DNA of 26,397 nucleotides from an uncultured Spirochaetales bacterium (GTDB lineage: Bacteria > Spirochaetota > Spirochaetia > Sphaerochaetales > Sphaerochaetaceae): the NCBI GenBank assembly GCA_949292445.1, contig CASEZU010000022.1, forward strand, positions 1 through 26,397, given 5' to 3'. Each line of letters begins with the position of its first letter. Position 1 is the stretch's first letter. The notes beneath the pieces are model-generated. The model was not told the origin of the DNA. It was given only the letters and a program-made list of their open reading frames with translations, and ran no database searches. Shown here piece by piece: positions 14,104 to 22,443 of this stretch. The translations under genes were made by a program, and so were the position numbers.

Positions 14104-15327
14104 ATGAGAAAATTATCGTTCGTACTTATCGTGCTGACGCTTCTTTCCGGATTCGCTTTTGCCAGCGGAAGCGGTGAGACTGCGGCTGCTGCGTCCGACC
14201 CGAACACAGTGAAGGTAGGTCTTCTTTGCATCGGTGATGAAAACGATCAGGGCTATACCTACAACTTCATCAGGGGCCGCGACGAGGCCACGGAGATGCT
14301 CAAGGCTGACGGAATCAACGTTGAGTGGGTGACCAAATTCAATATCGGAGAGGATGCCACCTGTACAGACGCCAATATCGAGGCTGCTGAGGAAGGATGC
14401 CAGATCATTATCAATAACAGCTATGGTTTCGAGCCGTTCATGCTCGAGGTTGTCGATGAGTATCCTGATATCGAGTTCATCAGCTGCACCAACTGCGCTT
14501 CCGCGTTCGACGGCAGGGACAACACTCATAACGCATTCGCCAATATATACGAGGGCAGGTATATCGCAGGTGTCGTTGCCGGCATGAAGCTCCAGCAGCT
14601 TATAGATGAAGGCACGATCACTCCTGATCAGGCTGTCATCGGATACGTCGGTGCATATTCCTTCGCAGAGGTTATCTCCGGCTTCACGTCCTACTTCCTC
14701 GGTGCAAGGTCTGTATGCCCGTCAGTAACGATGAAGGTCTCATTCGTCGGTTCATGGTCCGATGCCACGGCTGAGTCAGATGCTGCTCTCGCGCTTGCCG
14801 ATCAGGGCTGTATCATGATCTCCCAGCACTCCGACAACACGACTCCGGCCACGGCGGCACAGTCACGCGGCGTATTCCACACAGGATACAACAACGATAT
14901 GACAGGTGTTGCTCCCAATGCATCGCTCATTTCCACAAGGATCGACTGGGGCATCTACTTCTATGAGGCCATCAAGGCATATGTCAACGGAGAGGAGATT
15001 CCTCAGGACTGGTGCAAGGGCATGGGGGATGGTGCTGTCGTCATGACTCCTCTCAATGAGGCCATCGCAGCTCCTGGAACGGCAGAGAAGATCGCAGAGG
15101 TAGAGGCAGCTATTGCCGACGGCTCTCTCCAGGTCTTCGATACAAGTACATTCACAGTCGGCGGTGAGGTTCTCACACATGCCTTCGCCCTCGATACCGA
15201 TGGTGATTTCACAGCAGATTCAGAAGAGGCTGTATACGACGGCGCATTCCACGAGTCTGTATTCCAGTCCGCTCCGTACTTCACGGTGCAGATCGATGGA
15301 ATCGAGTGGCTCAATGCCGCATACTGA
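14104..15327 (+). CDS. BMP-family solute-binding protein (nucleoside/riboflavin-type)
   Basis: Exported protein of 407 residues. The start at 14104 (MRKLSFVLIVLTLLSGFAFASGSGE) has AAAGGAGAG 3-11 bases upstream; an in-frame ATG 39 bases earlier lacks one. A signal peptide with a probable signal peptidase I site after AFA is seen, and there is no lipobox Cys, unlike the PnrA/TmpC lipoproteins of treponemes. The mature part follows the BMP fold: KVGLLCIGDENDQGYTYNFIRG near the start, then GCQIIINNSYGF, AGVVAGMKL, VIGYVGAYSFAEVISGF and GSWSDATAESDAA. It delivers ligand to the ABC importer encoded just upstream. Purine nucleosides are the commonest ligand, but this is not shown by the sequence. 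Confidence 0.92.
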   Translation: MRKLSFVLIVLTLLSGFAFASGSGETAAAASDPNTVKVGLLCIGDENDQGYTYNFIRGRDEATEMLKADGINVEWVTKFNIGEDATCTDANIEAAEEGCQIIINNSYGFEPFMLEVVDEYPDIEFISCTNCASAFDGRDNTHNAFANIYEGRYIAGVVAGMKLQQLIDEGTITPDQAVIGYVGAYSFAEVISGFTSYFLGARSVCPSVTMKVSFVGSWSDATAESDAALALADQGCIMISQHSDNTTPATAAQSRGVFHTGYNNDMTGVAPNASLISTRIDWGIYFYEAIKAYVNGEEIPQDWCKGMGDGAVVMTPLNEAIAAPGTAEKIAEVEAAIADGSLQVFDTSTFTVGGEVLTHAFALDTDGDFTADSEEAVYDGAFHESVFQSAPYFTVQIDGIEWLNAAY

Positions 15328-15347
15328 TTCCCCCTCTTCAGGACTTC

Positions 15348-15371
15348 AGGCGCCCCGCTGCGGGCGCCTTT
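15348..15371 (+). terminator. Intrinsic terminator after the BMP binding-protein gene
   Basis: AGGCGCCC (15348-15355) and GGGCGCCT (15362-15369) form a perfect 8-bp GC-rich stem with a 6-base loop, running into TTT. It lies 20 bases after the stop codon. The T run is short. Confidence 0.75.
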
Positions 15372-15400
15372 GCATTCCGGCATGTAGCACAGGAGGCAGG

Positions 15401-15424
15401 CTCTCGCTATAATCACGGCGAGAG
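15401..15424 (+). promoter_or_regulatory. feoAB promoter with -10 box enclosed by a perfect inverted repeat
   Basis: TATAAT (15408-15413) lies inside CTCTCGC-N10-GCGAGAG (15401-15407 and 15418-15424), a perfect 7-bp inverted repeat. A transcript started here would have only about 6 bases before the ATG at 15427. The repeat would cover the -10 box and the start point, so a dimeric repressor bound there should block transcription. The motif does not look like a classic Fur box; DtxR/MntR-type or an unknown metalloregulator is possible. Confidence 0.55.
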
Positions 15425-15426
15425 AG

Positions 15427-17787
15427 ATGTTTATGACATTGGATAACCTTAAAATTGGTGAGAGTGCCAGAATCCTCACCGTAGGCGGTGATGCGGCCCT
15501 CCGCCGTCATTTCCTGGATATGGGCCTCACTCCTGATACAGTCGTCACCCTCGTCAAGAAAGCTCCGATGGGAGATCCTCTGGAGATATTCGTCCGCGGT
15601 TATGAGCTGACACTCCGCAGGGAAGATGCCGCCCGTATCTCGTGCGAGGCTGCCTCGGCCCCCATTATGAAAAAGCAGCAGGCACCGCATCGCATGATCC
15701 AGCATCCCCAAGTGGGAGAGGCGGAGACACATAAGCCCGGAGATAAACCGCTCATTCCCGAAACCACTCCCATAGTCTTCGCCCTCGCGGGCAACCAGAA
15801 CTGCGGCAAGACGACGCTCTTCAACCAGCTTACAGGCTCGAACCAGCATGTGGGAAATTTTCCCGGTGTTACTGTCGACAGCAAATCCGGAAAGATAAGA
15901 GGCCATGAGGATGCCACCGTCGTCGACCTTCCCGGCATCTACTCGCTTTCCCCCTATACCAACGAGGAGATAGTCACCAGGGACTTCATATTGAAAGGGA
16001 AGCCCGACGGCATCATAAACATAGTCGATGCCACGAACATAGAACGTAATCTCTATCTCACGATGCAGCTGATAGAGCTCGACGTCCCCATTGTCATCGC
16101 GCTGAACATGATGGATGAGGTGCGCGACAACGGCGGAACGATCGATGTCAACCAGCTCGAGGAGAGCCTCGGGGTCGCAGTCGTTCCGATCTCCGCTGCG
16201 AAGAATGAGGGTGTAGAGGAGCTCGTGAAGCACGCGATACATGTCGCGCGTTTCAAGGAATCCCCTGGCCTGAAGGATTTCTGCCCCGCAGAGGGTGAGG
16301 CCAAGGATGTCGCGATCCATCGCTGTCTCCATGCGATCATGCATCTTGTGCAGGATCATGCAGAGAGGGCAGGACTGCCCGTGAGGTTCGCTGCCGCCAA
16401 GCTCATCGAGGGCGATGAGCCTGTGATGAAGGCGCTTTCCCTGGACAGCAATGAGGAGGAGACTCTTGAGCACATACTGAAGCAGCTGGAGACGGAAAGC
16501 GGCACGGACCGCGATGCCGCACTAGCCGATGCGCGATTCCGTTTCATAGAACGCGTCTGCGGGGAGAGTGTGGTCAAGCCGCATGAATCGAAGGAGAGGC
16601 TCCGCTCGCTCAGGGCGGACAGGATCCTGACGGGGAAGTACACGGCTATTCCCTCGTTCATCCTCATAATGGCGGCTATCTTTTATCTGACATTCGGCCC
16701 TGTGGGATCATTCCTTTCGGATCTTCTTTCCCTTGCGATAGACAAGCTGACAGCTGCTGTCGATGGCGCATTGACTGCATACGCCCTCAATCCCATCGTC
16801 CATTCGCTGATCATAGACGGCGTCTTCGCAGGTGTCGGCAGCGTCCTGTCATTCCTGCCGATCATCGTCGTGCTCTTCTTCTTCCTCTCTATACTCGAGG
16901 ACAGCGGCTATATGGCCAGAGTCTCATTCGTGATGGACAAGCTGCTGAGGAAGATAGGCCTCTCCGGGCGCAGCTTCGTCCCGATGCTCATCGGCTTCGG
17001 CTGTTCTGTGCCGGCGATCATGGCCACCAGAACGCTCTCATCGGAGAGGGACAGGAAGATGACGATACTCCTTGTACCGTTCATGTCCTGTTCCGCCAAG
17101 CTGCCGATCTATGCCATGTTCACCTATGCGTTCTTCCCTGACTGCGGCGCGCTTGTAATGATCAGCCTCTATCTTTTCGGAATCGTGATGGGCATTGTGA
17201 TGTCGCTGATTCTCAAGCATACTGGTTTCAAGGGCAATCCTGTTCCCTTCGTGCTTGAGCTGCCGAACTACAGGATGCCGAGCGCAAGGTCCGTGATGCA
17301 GCTGATCTGGGAGAAGACAAAGGATTTCGTCACCAGGGCTTTCACGATAATCTTCCTTGCATCAATCATCATCTGGTTCCTGCAGAGCTTCGACATCAGG
17401 CTCAACCCTGTCACGGATTCCGCTGACAGCATGCTTGCCGCGATCGGCTCCCTGATCGCCCCTCTGTTCCGTCCGCTCGGTTTCGATGACTGGAGGATAT
17501 CGACGGCGCTCATCACCGGCTTCACTGCCAAGGAGAGCGTGGTGAGCACCCTCACTGTCCTTCTCGGCGGTTCAGCCTCTGTTCTTGGCACGCTCTTCAG
17601 CCCATTCACCGCATTCGGTTTCCTGATCTTCACGCTTCTCTACACGCCTTGTGTCGCTGCCATAGCAACGGTGCGCCGTGAGCTGGGAAGAAGGTGGGCA
17701 CTCGGGGTGGTTGTCCTGCAGTGTTCCGTTGCCTGGATAGCCTCATTTGCCGTGCATGTGATCGGCATGCTTCTGGGTCTTTCCTGA
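15427..17787 (+). CDS. feoB: Ferrous iron transporter, FeoA-FeoB fusion
   Basis: Single polypeptide of 786 residues. Residues 1-75 are a FeoA (SH3-like) domain (LDNLKIGESARIL ... HFLDMGLTP ... LEIFVRGYELTLRREDA). After a basic, His-containing linker (78-112), the FeoB G-domain starts, with G1 GNQNCGKT at 122-129, G3 DLPG at 167-170, G4 NMMD at 227-230 and G5 SAAKN, and then a helical spacer. The membrane part from about 400 has the two Gate motifs, VPMLIGFGCSVPAIMATRT and SCSAKLPIYAMF, with the conserved cysteines. FeoAB fusions are known in anaerobes. A second ATG lies two codons in. Fe(II) uptake suggests an anoxic habitat. No feoC is present; a TetR gene follows after 43 bases. Confidence 0.96.
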   Translation: MFMTLDNLKIGESARILTVGGDAALRRHFLDMGLTPDTVVTLVKKAPMGDPLEIFVRGYELTLRREDAARISCEAASAPIMKKQQAPHRMIQHPQVGEAETHKPGDKPLIPETTPIVFALAGNQNCGKTTLFNQLTGSNQHVGNFPGVTVDSKSGKIRGHEDATVVDLPGIYSLSPYTNEEIVTRDFILKGKPDGIINIVDATNIERNLYLTMQLIELDVPIVIALNMMDEVRDNGGTIDVNQLEESLGVAVVPISAAKNEGVEELVKHAIHVARFKESPGLKDFCPAEGEAKDVAIHRCLHAIMHLVQDHAERAGLPVRFAAAKLIEGDEPVMKALSLDSNEEETLEHILKQLETESGTDRDAALADARFRFIERVCGESVVKPHESKERLRSLRADRILTGKYTAIPSFILIMAAIFYLTFGPVGSFLSDLLSLAIDKLTAAVDGALTAYALNPIVHSLIIDGVFAGVGSVLSFLPIIVVLFFFLSILEDSGYMARVSFVMDKLLRKIGLSGRSFVPMLIGFGCSVPAIMATRTLSSERDRKMTILLVPFMSCSAKLPIYAMFTYAFFPDCGALVMISLYLFGIVMGIVMSLILKHTGFKGNPVPFVLELPNYRMPSARSVMQLIWEKTKDFVTRAFTIIFLASIIIWFLQSFDIRLNPVTDSADSMLAAIGSLIAPLFRPLGFDDWRISTALITGFTAKESVVSTLTVLLGGSASVLGTLFSPFTAFGFLIFTLLYTPCVAAIATVRRELGRRWALGVVVLQCSVAWIASFAVHVIGMLLGLS

Positions 17788-17830
17788 TTTCCTCTTGCCT
17801 TTTCCTCTTTCCCTCTGCGATTATCTCTGT

Positions 17831-18379
17831 ATGGAAAGAGGAGAAGACAGCACCAAGGCCGCCTTTGCCGAGGCTTACAGGAAACTGCAGTCCGTGAGCC
17901 CTTCACAGAGGATAACCGTCAAGGACATAGCCGCCGCTGCAGGGTATGACAGGCACACGTTCTACTATCATTTCAAGGGCATCCAGGATCTTGTCTCCTG
18001 GCTCTTCGACACTGAGGTTGCGAGAATCGTCGAGTCCTCTGCAGGCAACTGGAACAGGGTCATTCCTGATTTCATCGATTACGCAGACAGGAACAGGGCC
18101 CTGATCCTCGCACTCTATCATTCTCCGAAACATGCTGATACAACGCTCATACTGAGGCGCAAGATGGGGGAGATGCTGAATATCTATCTCTCATCGGAAC
18201 CTGCTTATTCTCATTTGTCCGAACTCAAGCGCAGGATCGTGGCCACATTCATCGCGGGCGGCGCCGTCACGCTCTTTGACGGCTGGCTCATGAGCGGCAT
18301 GGAGAGAAGCCCTGACGTGGTGTCGGCGGAGATCCTCGATACCGTGCAGAAAAGTCTTGCCGGTTTTCAGTCCTGCTGA
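17831..18379 (+). CDS. TetR/AcrR family transcriptional regulator
   Basis: Protein of 182 residues. The N-terminal helix-turn-helix is clear: QRITVKDIAAAAGYDRHTFYYHFKGIQDLVSWLFD (residues about 26-60), with the TetR-typical TFYYHFK recognition stretch. The C-terminal ligand domain (about 75-180) resembles the DhaS-like TetR subgroup, including FIAGGAVTLFDGWLMSG. The start at 17831 is preferred over a frame extension at 17795 by homology. It has no ribosome site, and a weak promoter (TTGCCT, 18 bp, GATTAT) ends 6 bases before the ATG. It could control feoAB or the convergent transporter, with which it overlaps by 13 bases; its target is not known. Confidence 0.88.
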   Translation: MERGEDSTKAAFAEAYRKLQSVSPSQRITVKDIAAAAGYDRHTFYYHFKGIQDLVSWLFDTEVARIVESSAGNWNRVIPDFIDYADRNRALILALYHSPKHADTTLILRRKMGEMLNIYLSSEPAYSHLSELKRRIVATFIAGGAVTLFDGWLMSGMERSPDVVSAEILDTVQKSLAGFQSC

Positions 18380-19230
18380 TCGCGCCCTGAGGCGAGGAAT
18401 GCTCCGGCTGTCATGAGGATGAGAGCTGTGATGAATGCAGCTGACGGGGTTTCCCTGAGCATTATGAATGAAAGGGCGCTTCCTATGAACGGGGAGAGCG
18501 CGTAGTATGCGCTTGTCCGTGCTGCCCCCAGATAACGCTGAGCATAGACATAGAAGAAGACGCTGAGTCCATAGGAGGCGAAACCGAGCAGGAGGGCAGG
18601 AATGATGAGCGGGAGAGGAGGGAAGGCCTCTCCGGAGAGCAGCGCTATTGCCGCCGATCCTGCTCCTGATCCAAGCCCTTTTATGATGACGATTTCCTGC
18701 GGGTCGCTTCCTGATATCATCCTCGTGCAGTTATTCTCGAGTCCCCATGCCGTGCAGGCAAGGAGCACAAGCACTGATCCGGCGGAGAACGTGAGGCTAT
18801 CCTTTCCCTCGAGCGAGAGCAGCATGCTCGCTGCAGTGATGAGCGCTATCGCGGCCCAGAGCCTTTTCCCTATCCGTTCATGGAAGACAATCAGTGCTAT
18901 GAGCGAGGTCGCCACTATCTCGAAATTGTTCAGGAGCGACGCATTCGCGGCCGTGGCACTTCTCAGCCCCAGCATCATCAGTATTGGGGCGGCAATGTCG
19001 AGGATCACCATGCCAGCTGTATATGGAAGATCCTTCTGTGTGAGGGTGTGCTCAGTTCTCTGCTTTCTTTCCGGAAGCTGGAGGATGAGCATCCCGATGC
19101 CTGCTCCGAGATACAGGAGGGAGGCGAGGAACACAGGCTGTATCTCAGAGAGAAGCAGCTTGGAAATGGGGGTGCTGACTGCATACAGCGCGGCGGCAAG
19201 AACTGCCATGGAGATTGGATTGAGCTTCAT
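18367..19230 (-). CDS. EamA/DMT family transporter
   Basis: Protein of 287 residues with ten predicted membrane helices arranged as two EamA repeats (roughly 5-140 and 148-285). PISMAVLAAALYAVSTPISKLLL and GLRSATAANASLLNNFEIVATSLIALIVFHERIGKRLW are typical of the first repeat; YVYAQRYLGAARTSAYYALSPFIGSALSFIMLRE of the second. DMT carriers move metabolites, amino acids or, in a few cases, metals. The ATG overlaps the stop of the CsoR-family gene (ATGA at 19227-19230), so expression should follow that repressor, which makes a metal- or thiol-linked substrate plausible. The 3' end overlaps the TetR gene tail to tail. No terminator was found between them. Confidence 0.92.
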   Translation of the reverse strand: MKLNPISMAVLAAALYAVSTPISKLLLSEIQPVFLASLLYLGAGIGMLILQLPERKQRTEHTLTQKDLPYTAGMVILDIAAPILMMLGLRSATAANASLLNNFEIVATSLIALIVFHERIGKRLWAAIALITAASMLLSLEGKDSLTFSAGSVLVLLACTAWGLENNCTRMISGSDPQEIVIIKGLGSGAGSAAIALLSGEAFPPLPLIIPALLLGFASYGLSVFFYVYAQRYLGAARTSAYYALSPFIGSALSFIMLRETPSAAFITALILMTAGAFLASGRDQQD

Positions 19231-19496
19231 TTCACGAACATCTCCAGCGCGGCCCTGAAGTCATCGAGGGCTTTGCTGTCCCCTGATTCCACTGCTTCCC
19301 GTATACAGTGTTCAAGGTGATCACTGATGATCACCCGGCCGATGCCGGCAAGGGAGGCACGCACGGCGGAGAGCTGTATCAGCACATCGCTGCAGTCCCT
19401 GCCTTCCTCCACCATCTCTCTCACTTTCTCAAGGTGGCCGATTGTCCTGGAGAGCCTGTCTATCACAATCTTCGTCTCCGTGTGGTGGTGTTCCAT
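19227..19496 (-). CDS. CsoR/RcnR/FrmR family metal-sensing repressor
   Basis: All-helical protein of 89 residues (DUF156 family). Positions that define the metal site are visible: Cys35 (GRDCSDVLIQLSAVR), His60 and Cys64 (SDHLEHC), i.e. the C-H-C of Cu(I)-sensing CsoR, plus a His-rich N-terminus MEHHH that could supply a fourth ligand as in RcnR. The start at 19496 follows GGAGG 4 bases upstream; a longer frame upstream reads through the promoter and terminator and is rejected. A CsoR-type operator covers its own transcription start, so autoregulation is expected. It is translationally coupled to the EamA/DMT transporter. Which metal or other signal it senses cannot be settled by sequence alone. 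Confidence 0.92.
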   Translation of the reverse strand: MEHHHTETKIVIDRLSRTIGHLEKVREMVEEGRDCSDVLIQLSAVRASLAGIGRVIISDHLEHCIREAVESGDSKALDDFRAALEMFVK

Positions 19497-19505
19497 ACTG
19501 CCTCC

Positions 19506-19559
19506 ATAACCCCCGGCAGGGGTTATTTCCATTATGCTGGCGCTCTCTGCTGAACACAA
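19506..19559 (-). promoter_or_regulatory. CsoR-type operator and promoter of the repressor-DMT operon
   Basis: On the minus strand TTGTGT (19554-19559), a 17-bp spacer and CATAAT (19531-19536) form the promoter. The perfect inverted repeat ATAACCCC-N5-GGGGTTAT (19506-19526) covers the predicted start point near 19524. G/C tracts flanked by AT in this arrangement match the known operators of CsoR/RcnR-family proteins, and the gene just downstream encodes one. Confidence 0.75.
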
Positions 19560-19560
19560 G

Positions 19561-19583
19561 AAAAATGCCACCCGGAGGTGGCA
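19561..19583 (-). terminator. Intrinsic terminator of the MATE gene
   Basis: Read on the minus strand, TGCCACC-TCCG-GGTGGCA is a perfect 7-bp stem with a 4-base loop, followed by TTTTTC. It begins 4 bases after the MATE stop codon and insulates the CsoR-family promoter that starts at once downstream. Confidence 0.9.
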
Positions 19584-19587
19584 TGCG

Positions 19588-20940
19588 TCAGGCGCTGATC
19601 GGTTTGATCTTCTTCCTGTATATCCGTATGAAGAAAATGATGGAGAGCGTGAGACCGAATATCTCCGCAATGCCGAATGCGAGCCAGACATTGTCCAGTA
19701 TGCCTGTTGAGGCGAGGAACCACGCCACTGGCAGGAGCACCGCTATCTGGCGGACGACTGAGACAATTGCCGATGCATAGCCGACACCTGTCGCCTGGAA
19801 TACGGATGTGAAACTGATGGATACAGCCGCTGGTATGAAGCAGAGGGAGATCAGACGGAGGGCCCTGCTGCCGATTCTGAGCATCTCGTCGGATGCCGCG
19901 AACATCGAAAGAAGCACACCGGGCACAAGCTGGAAGAGTAGGAAGCCGAGCACCATGATGACGACGGCGACCGATCCTCCGGTCCTGAGTGTTGCGAGCA
20001 TTCTATGCTTCTTGCGTGCGCCGTAGTTGAATGCGATTATCGGTATCATTCCGGCCTGGAGCCCGAAGACCGGCATGAAGATGAATGACTGCAGCTTGAA
20101 GTACACACCGAGAACCGATACCGCCGTAGCCGTGAACGAGATGAGGATGGAGTTCATCGCGCTCACGCTGACAGTTCCCACGCTGTTCATGATGATTGTC
20201 GGGATGCCGACTGCGTATATCTCCTTGATGATTCTTCCCGAGGGGCGGAAGCCTTTCAGCGTCAGGTGGAGGCGGACATACTTATTCCTGCTGACGAAGA
20301 ACAGCGCGGCGATCATGGAGACGATCTGTCCGATGACTGTGGCTATGGCAGCTCCTTTGACGCTCATGCCGAAGCCGAAGATGAAGACAGGATCTAGGAT
20401 GATGTTCGTGATTGCTCCCAGCGACTGGGATATCATCGGGTGGATGGAGTCTCCTGTCGCCTGCATGATCCTCTCGGCGGTTATGTCGATGAAGATGCCG
20501 AACGAGAAGATGAGGCATATGCTCGCATACTCCGATGTCAGGCGGAGCAGCTCCGGATCATCCGTAAAGAGCGATATGAAGGGCTTTGTGCTGAAGATGC
20601 CGAAAAGCGCGAATACGATCCATGTGATGATTGCGAGAAAGAAGCCGTTGTCCGCGGCAGCTTCCGCCTCATCACCTCTTTTCTCTCCCAGCTTTCTCGC
20701 CAGGTAGGAGTTGACGCCGACGGCGGTTCCTATTCCGAATGCGATCATCAGGCTCTGCAGCGGATAGGCGAGGGAGACTGCCGTGAGGGCTGTCTCCGAC
20801 ACGCGGGCTACAAAGATGCTGTCCACGACGTTATACAGCGCCTGTATCAGCATCGAGAGCATCAGCGGAAGCGATAGCTTCATGATGAGCCTGGGGATCG
20901 ATTCATATCCCATTATGTTCTCATTTGCTTCATGTTCCAT
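19588..20940 (-). CDS. MATE family efflux transporter
   Basis: Membrane protein of 450 residues with twelve predicted helices in two bundles, the standard MATE size. Typical landmarks are IPRLIMKLSLPLMLSMLIQALYNVVDSIFVARV at the start (MATE helix 1-2 block), AVSLAYPLQSLMIAFGIGTAVGVNSYLARKLG, and GLQAGMIPIIAFNYGARKKHRM in the second half. It exports drugs or metabolites with Na+ or H+. The start at 20940 is chosen by homology; no ribosome site precedes it, and AATACT with TTGCAA 18 bases upstream could be a promoter ending 9 bases before the ATG. It is divergent from the tripartite efflux operon across 88 bases. Confidence 0.93.
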   Translation of the reverse strand: MEHEANENIMGYESIPRLIMKLSLPLMLSMLIQALYNVVDSIFVARVSETALTAVSLAYPLQSLMIAFGIGTAVGVNSYLARKLGEKRGDEAEAAADNGFFLAIITWIVFALFGIFSTKPFISLFTDDPELLRLTSEYASICLIFSFGIFIDITAERIMQATGDSIHPMISQSLGAITNIILDPVFIFGFGMSVKGAAIATVIGQIVSMIAALFFVSRNKYVRLHLTLKGFRPSGRIIKEIYAVGIPTIIMNSVGTVSVSAMNSILISFTATAVSVLGVYFKLQSFIFMPVFGLQAGMIPIIAFNYGARKKHRMLATLRTGGSVAVVIMVLGFLLFQLVPGVLLSMFAASDEMLRIGSRALRLISLCFIPAAVSISFTSVFQATGVGYASAIVSVVRQIAVLLPVAWFLASTGILDNVWLAFGIAEIFGLTLSIIFFIRIYRKKIKPISA

Positions 20941-21028
20941 AGCGGTAAGAGTATTGTTTGAAATCAATTTAATTTGCAACTACCGTCCGGCTCTGTTTTC
21001 CTCCCCGGTTTTATGGTAGCTTTTTTTC
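20941..21028. promoter_or_regulatory. Divergent promoter region between MATE and the TolC/Mac operon
   Basis: AT-rich 88-base gap. Minus strand: TTGCAA-18-AATACT points to the MATE gene. Plus strand: TATGGT at 21012-21017 could be a -10 box for the TolC-like gene, and a run of seven T (21021-21027) sits just before its ATG, where a ribosome site would be expected; none is seen. A shared regulator would see both genes. Confidence 0.35.
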
Positions 21029-22435
21029 ATGAGATGGTTTGTTCTTCCATTTTTCATTTTTGCCGCATCAGCGCTCTCCGGTGCTTCGTTCAGCAGCATT
21101 GCTGAGAGCGCCGCAGCTGTCAGCCTCGAGGCAGAGGGGGCGAGGCTGAGGCATGATGCCGGGATGATATCCATAGAACAGTCCGAACTTGATGATAACC
21201 CTTCATACTCAATTTCACTCTCTCTTGAGCCTCTGGAGGAGGACGCAGAGATAGCCGCAGTCAGCGATCTCTCATTTGCTGTCCATCTTCCCGATGATGA
21301 TACCTCGATAGAGGCCTCGGTTCCGTTCAGCGTGCGTTATGACGGCCGGGGAGGACTTGTCTCGCCATCGGCATCTGTTTCCCACATATTCGACTGGGGG
21401 CGCAGCGATGATATGCTTGAGGATCTGCAGACTGCGTCGTCGAGGCTTTCGGTGGAGAGGGTATATGAATCGGACCTGCTCTCTCTCCGCATGAGTGTCA
21501 TAAGCGCTGTGAGCTCAATTCTCTCAAATGACCGGGACAGAACGGAGGAAGAGGAGGACCTCCGCGACCTTGAACGGACCCTTTCCGAAGCCTTGAGCCT
21601 CGGGGATATCACGGAGGATTCCATTCTCTACAGGGAGTCAATGCTCCAGATAGAGCGATCAGAGAATGCCATCTCGATACTGGACAGGGAAAGAGATGAG
21701 CTTGTCACGAGGTTCGGCAATCTGACCGGTATGGAATGGGACGGGGTCGAGGATATCCCGTATCCTGAATTTCCGGACATTCTTTCTGTCACGACATCAT
21801 CCGCACTGGAGGAGGCCGATCTCTATGCGAGAATCGCTGAGGAGGAGTACCTCCTGGAGGAGTCTGAGCAGAATCCGTCAAGGCTGACTGTGGGGGCTGA
21901 AGCCGGCGGCAGCATCTATCTCGGATCAGGGCTCATGGTGAGCGGCATGAGGGAGGAGGACTCTGTAAACGTCTCCGGATCTGTCGGATGGGAAGGCCGC
22001 GAGTGGTCGGTATCGCTCTCCGGCGGCGGAAGGTGGAATGATGACCACAGCTTCTCTCCGTCCCTGTCGGTCGGAGGCACATGGCAGAGCCGGCCATCCT
22101 CGCGCTCCGATGAGCTCATGCTGAGCTCTCTGAGAAACGAGGCGATACTCCGGAGAAGCGAATACCTTTCAGAGCTGAGGGCATTCGGTGAGGAAAGCGG
22201 CGAACTGTGGAACAGGATACTCTCCTGGGAGCGCAGCATGGCTGAGCTTGAGGCCGAGATGGATTACAGAAAAGCGCTCCTTGACAGCCTCCGGATAAGG
22301 CTGGAGAGGGGCCTTGCCATAGAAGAGGATGTCCATGATGCCGAGGTGGAGCTCCGCCTGGCATCCATGGATATGGATCTGCTGCTTCTCGAGGGACTTC
22401 AGCTGGAAGCTGAGTGCAGCGTGCATATACTCTGA
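21029..22435 (+). CDS. TolC-like outer membrane efflux protein
   Basis: Protein of 468 residues with an N-terminal signal peptide (RWFVLPFFIFAASALSGASF). The body alternates long acidic helical stretches (about 130-225 and 350-455), with heptad-like patterns such as LRDLERTLSEAL and AELEAEMDYRKALLDSLRIRLERG, and beta-rich stretches such as GSVGWEGREWSVSLSGGGRW. This helix-strand-helix-strand order fits an outer membrane factor, though it is divergent and very acidic. Family marks include RLERGLAIEEDVHDAEVELRLA, similar to the TolC second-repeat block (G-x-x-x-x-x-D-v-l-d-A). It opens a four-gene operon with a MacA-like adaptor (8-base gap) and a MacB-type ABC pair. Its start codon has no visible ribosome site. 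Confidence 0.8.
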   Translation: MRWFVLPFFIFAASALSGASFSSIAESAAAVSLEAEGARLRHDAGMISIEQSELDDNPSYSISLSLEPLEEDAEIAAVSDLSFAVHLPDDDTSIEASVPFSVRYDGRGGLVSPSASVSHIFDWGRSDDMLEDLQTASSRLSVERVYESDLLSLRMSVISAVSSILSNDRDRTEEEEDLRDLERTLSEALSLGDITEDSILYRESMLQIERSENAISILDRERDELVTRFGNLTGMEWDGVEDIPYPEFPDILSVTTSSALEEADLYARIAEEEYLLEESEQNPSRLTVGAEAGGSIYLGSGLMVSGMREEDSVNVSGSVGWEGREWSVSLSGGGRWNDDHSFSPSLSVGGTWQSRPSSRSDELMLSSLRNEAILRRSEYLSELRAFGEESGELWNRILSWERSMAELEAEMDYRKALLDSLRIRLERGLAIEEDVHDAEVELRLASMDMDLLLLEGLQLEAECSVHIL

Positions 22436-22443
22436 GGTTTTAT

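Noticed and set aside
15346..16473. Long open reading frame (375 codons) on the minus strand opposite feoAB
   Set aside because: It lies antisense to the well-conserved FeoA and G-domain coding sequence, shows no recognisable domain, and results from biased codon use.
20027..20707. Plus-strand open frame of 226 codons opposite the MATE gene
   Set aside because: Shadow of a hydrophobic gene; Met- and Pro-rich translation, no domain and no ribosome site.
21021..21027. Seven-T tract before the TolC-like ATG as a phase-variation site
   Set aside because: Seven T is short for slippage control and it does not sit between promoter boxes; it may just be part of an AT-rich leader.
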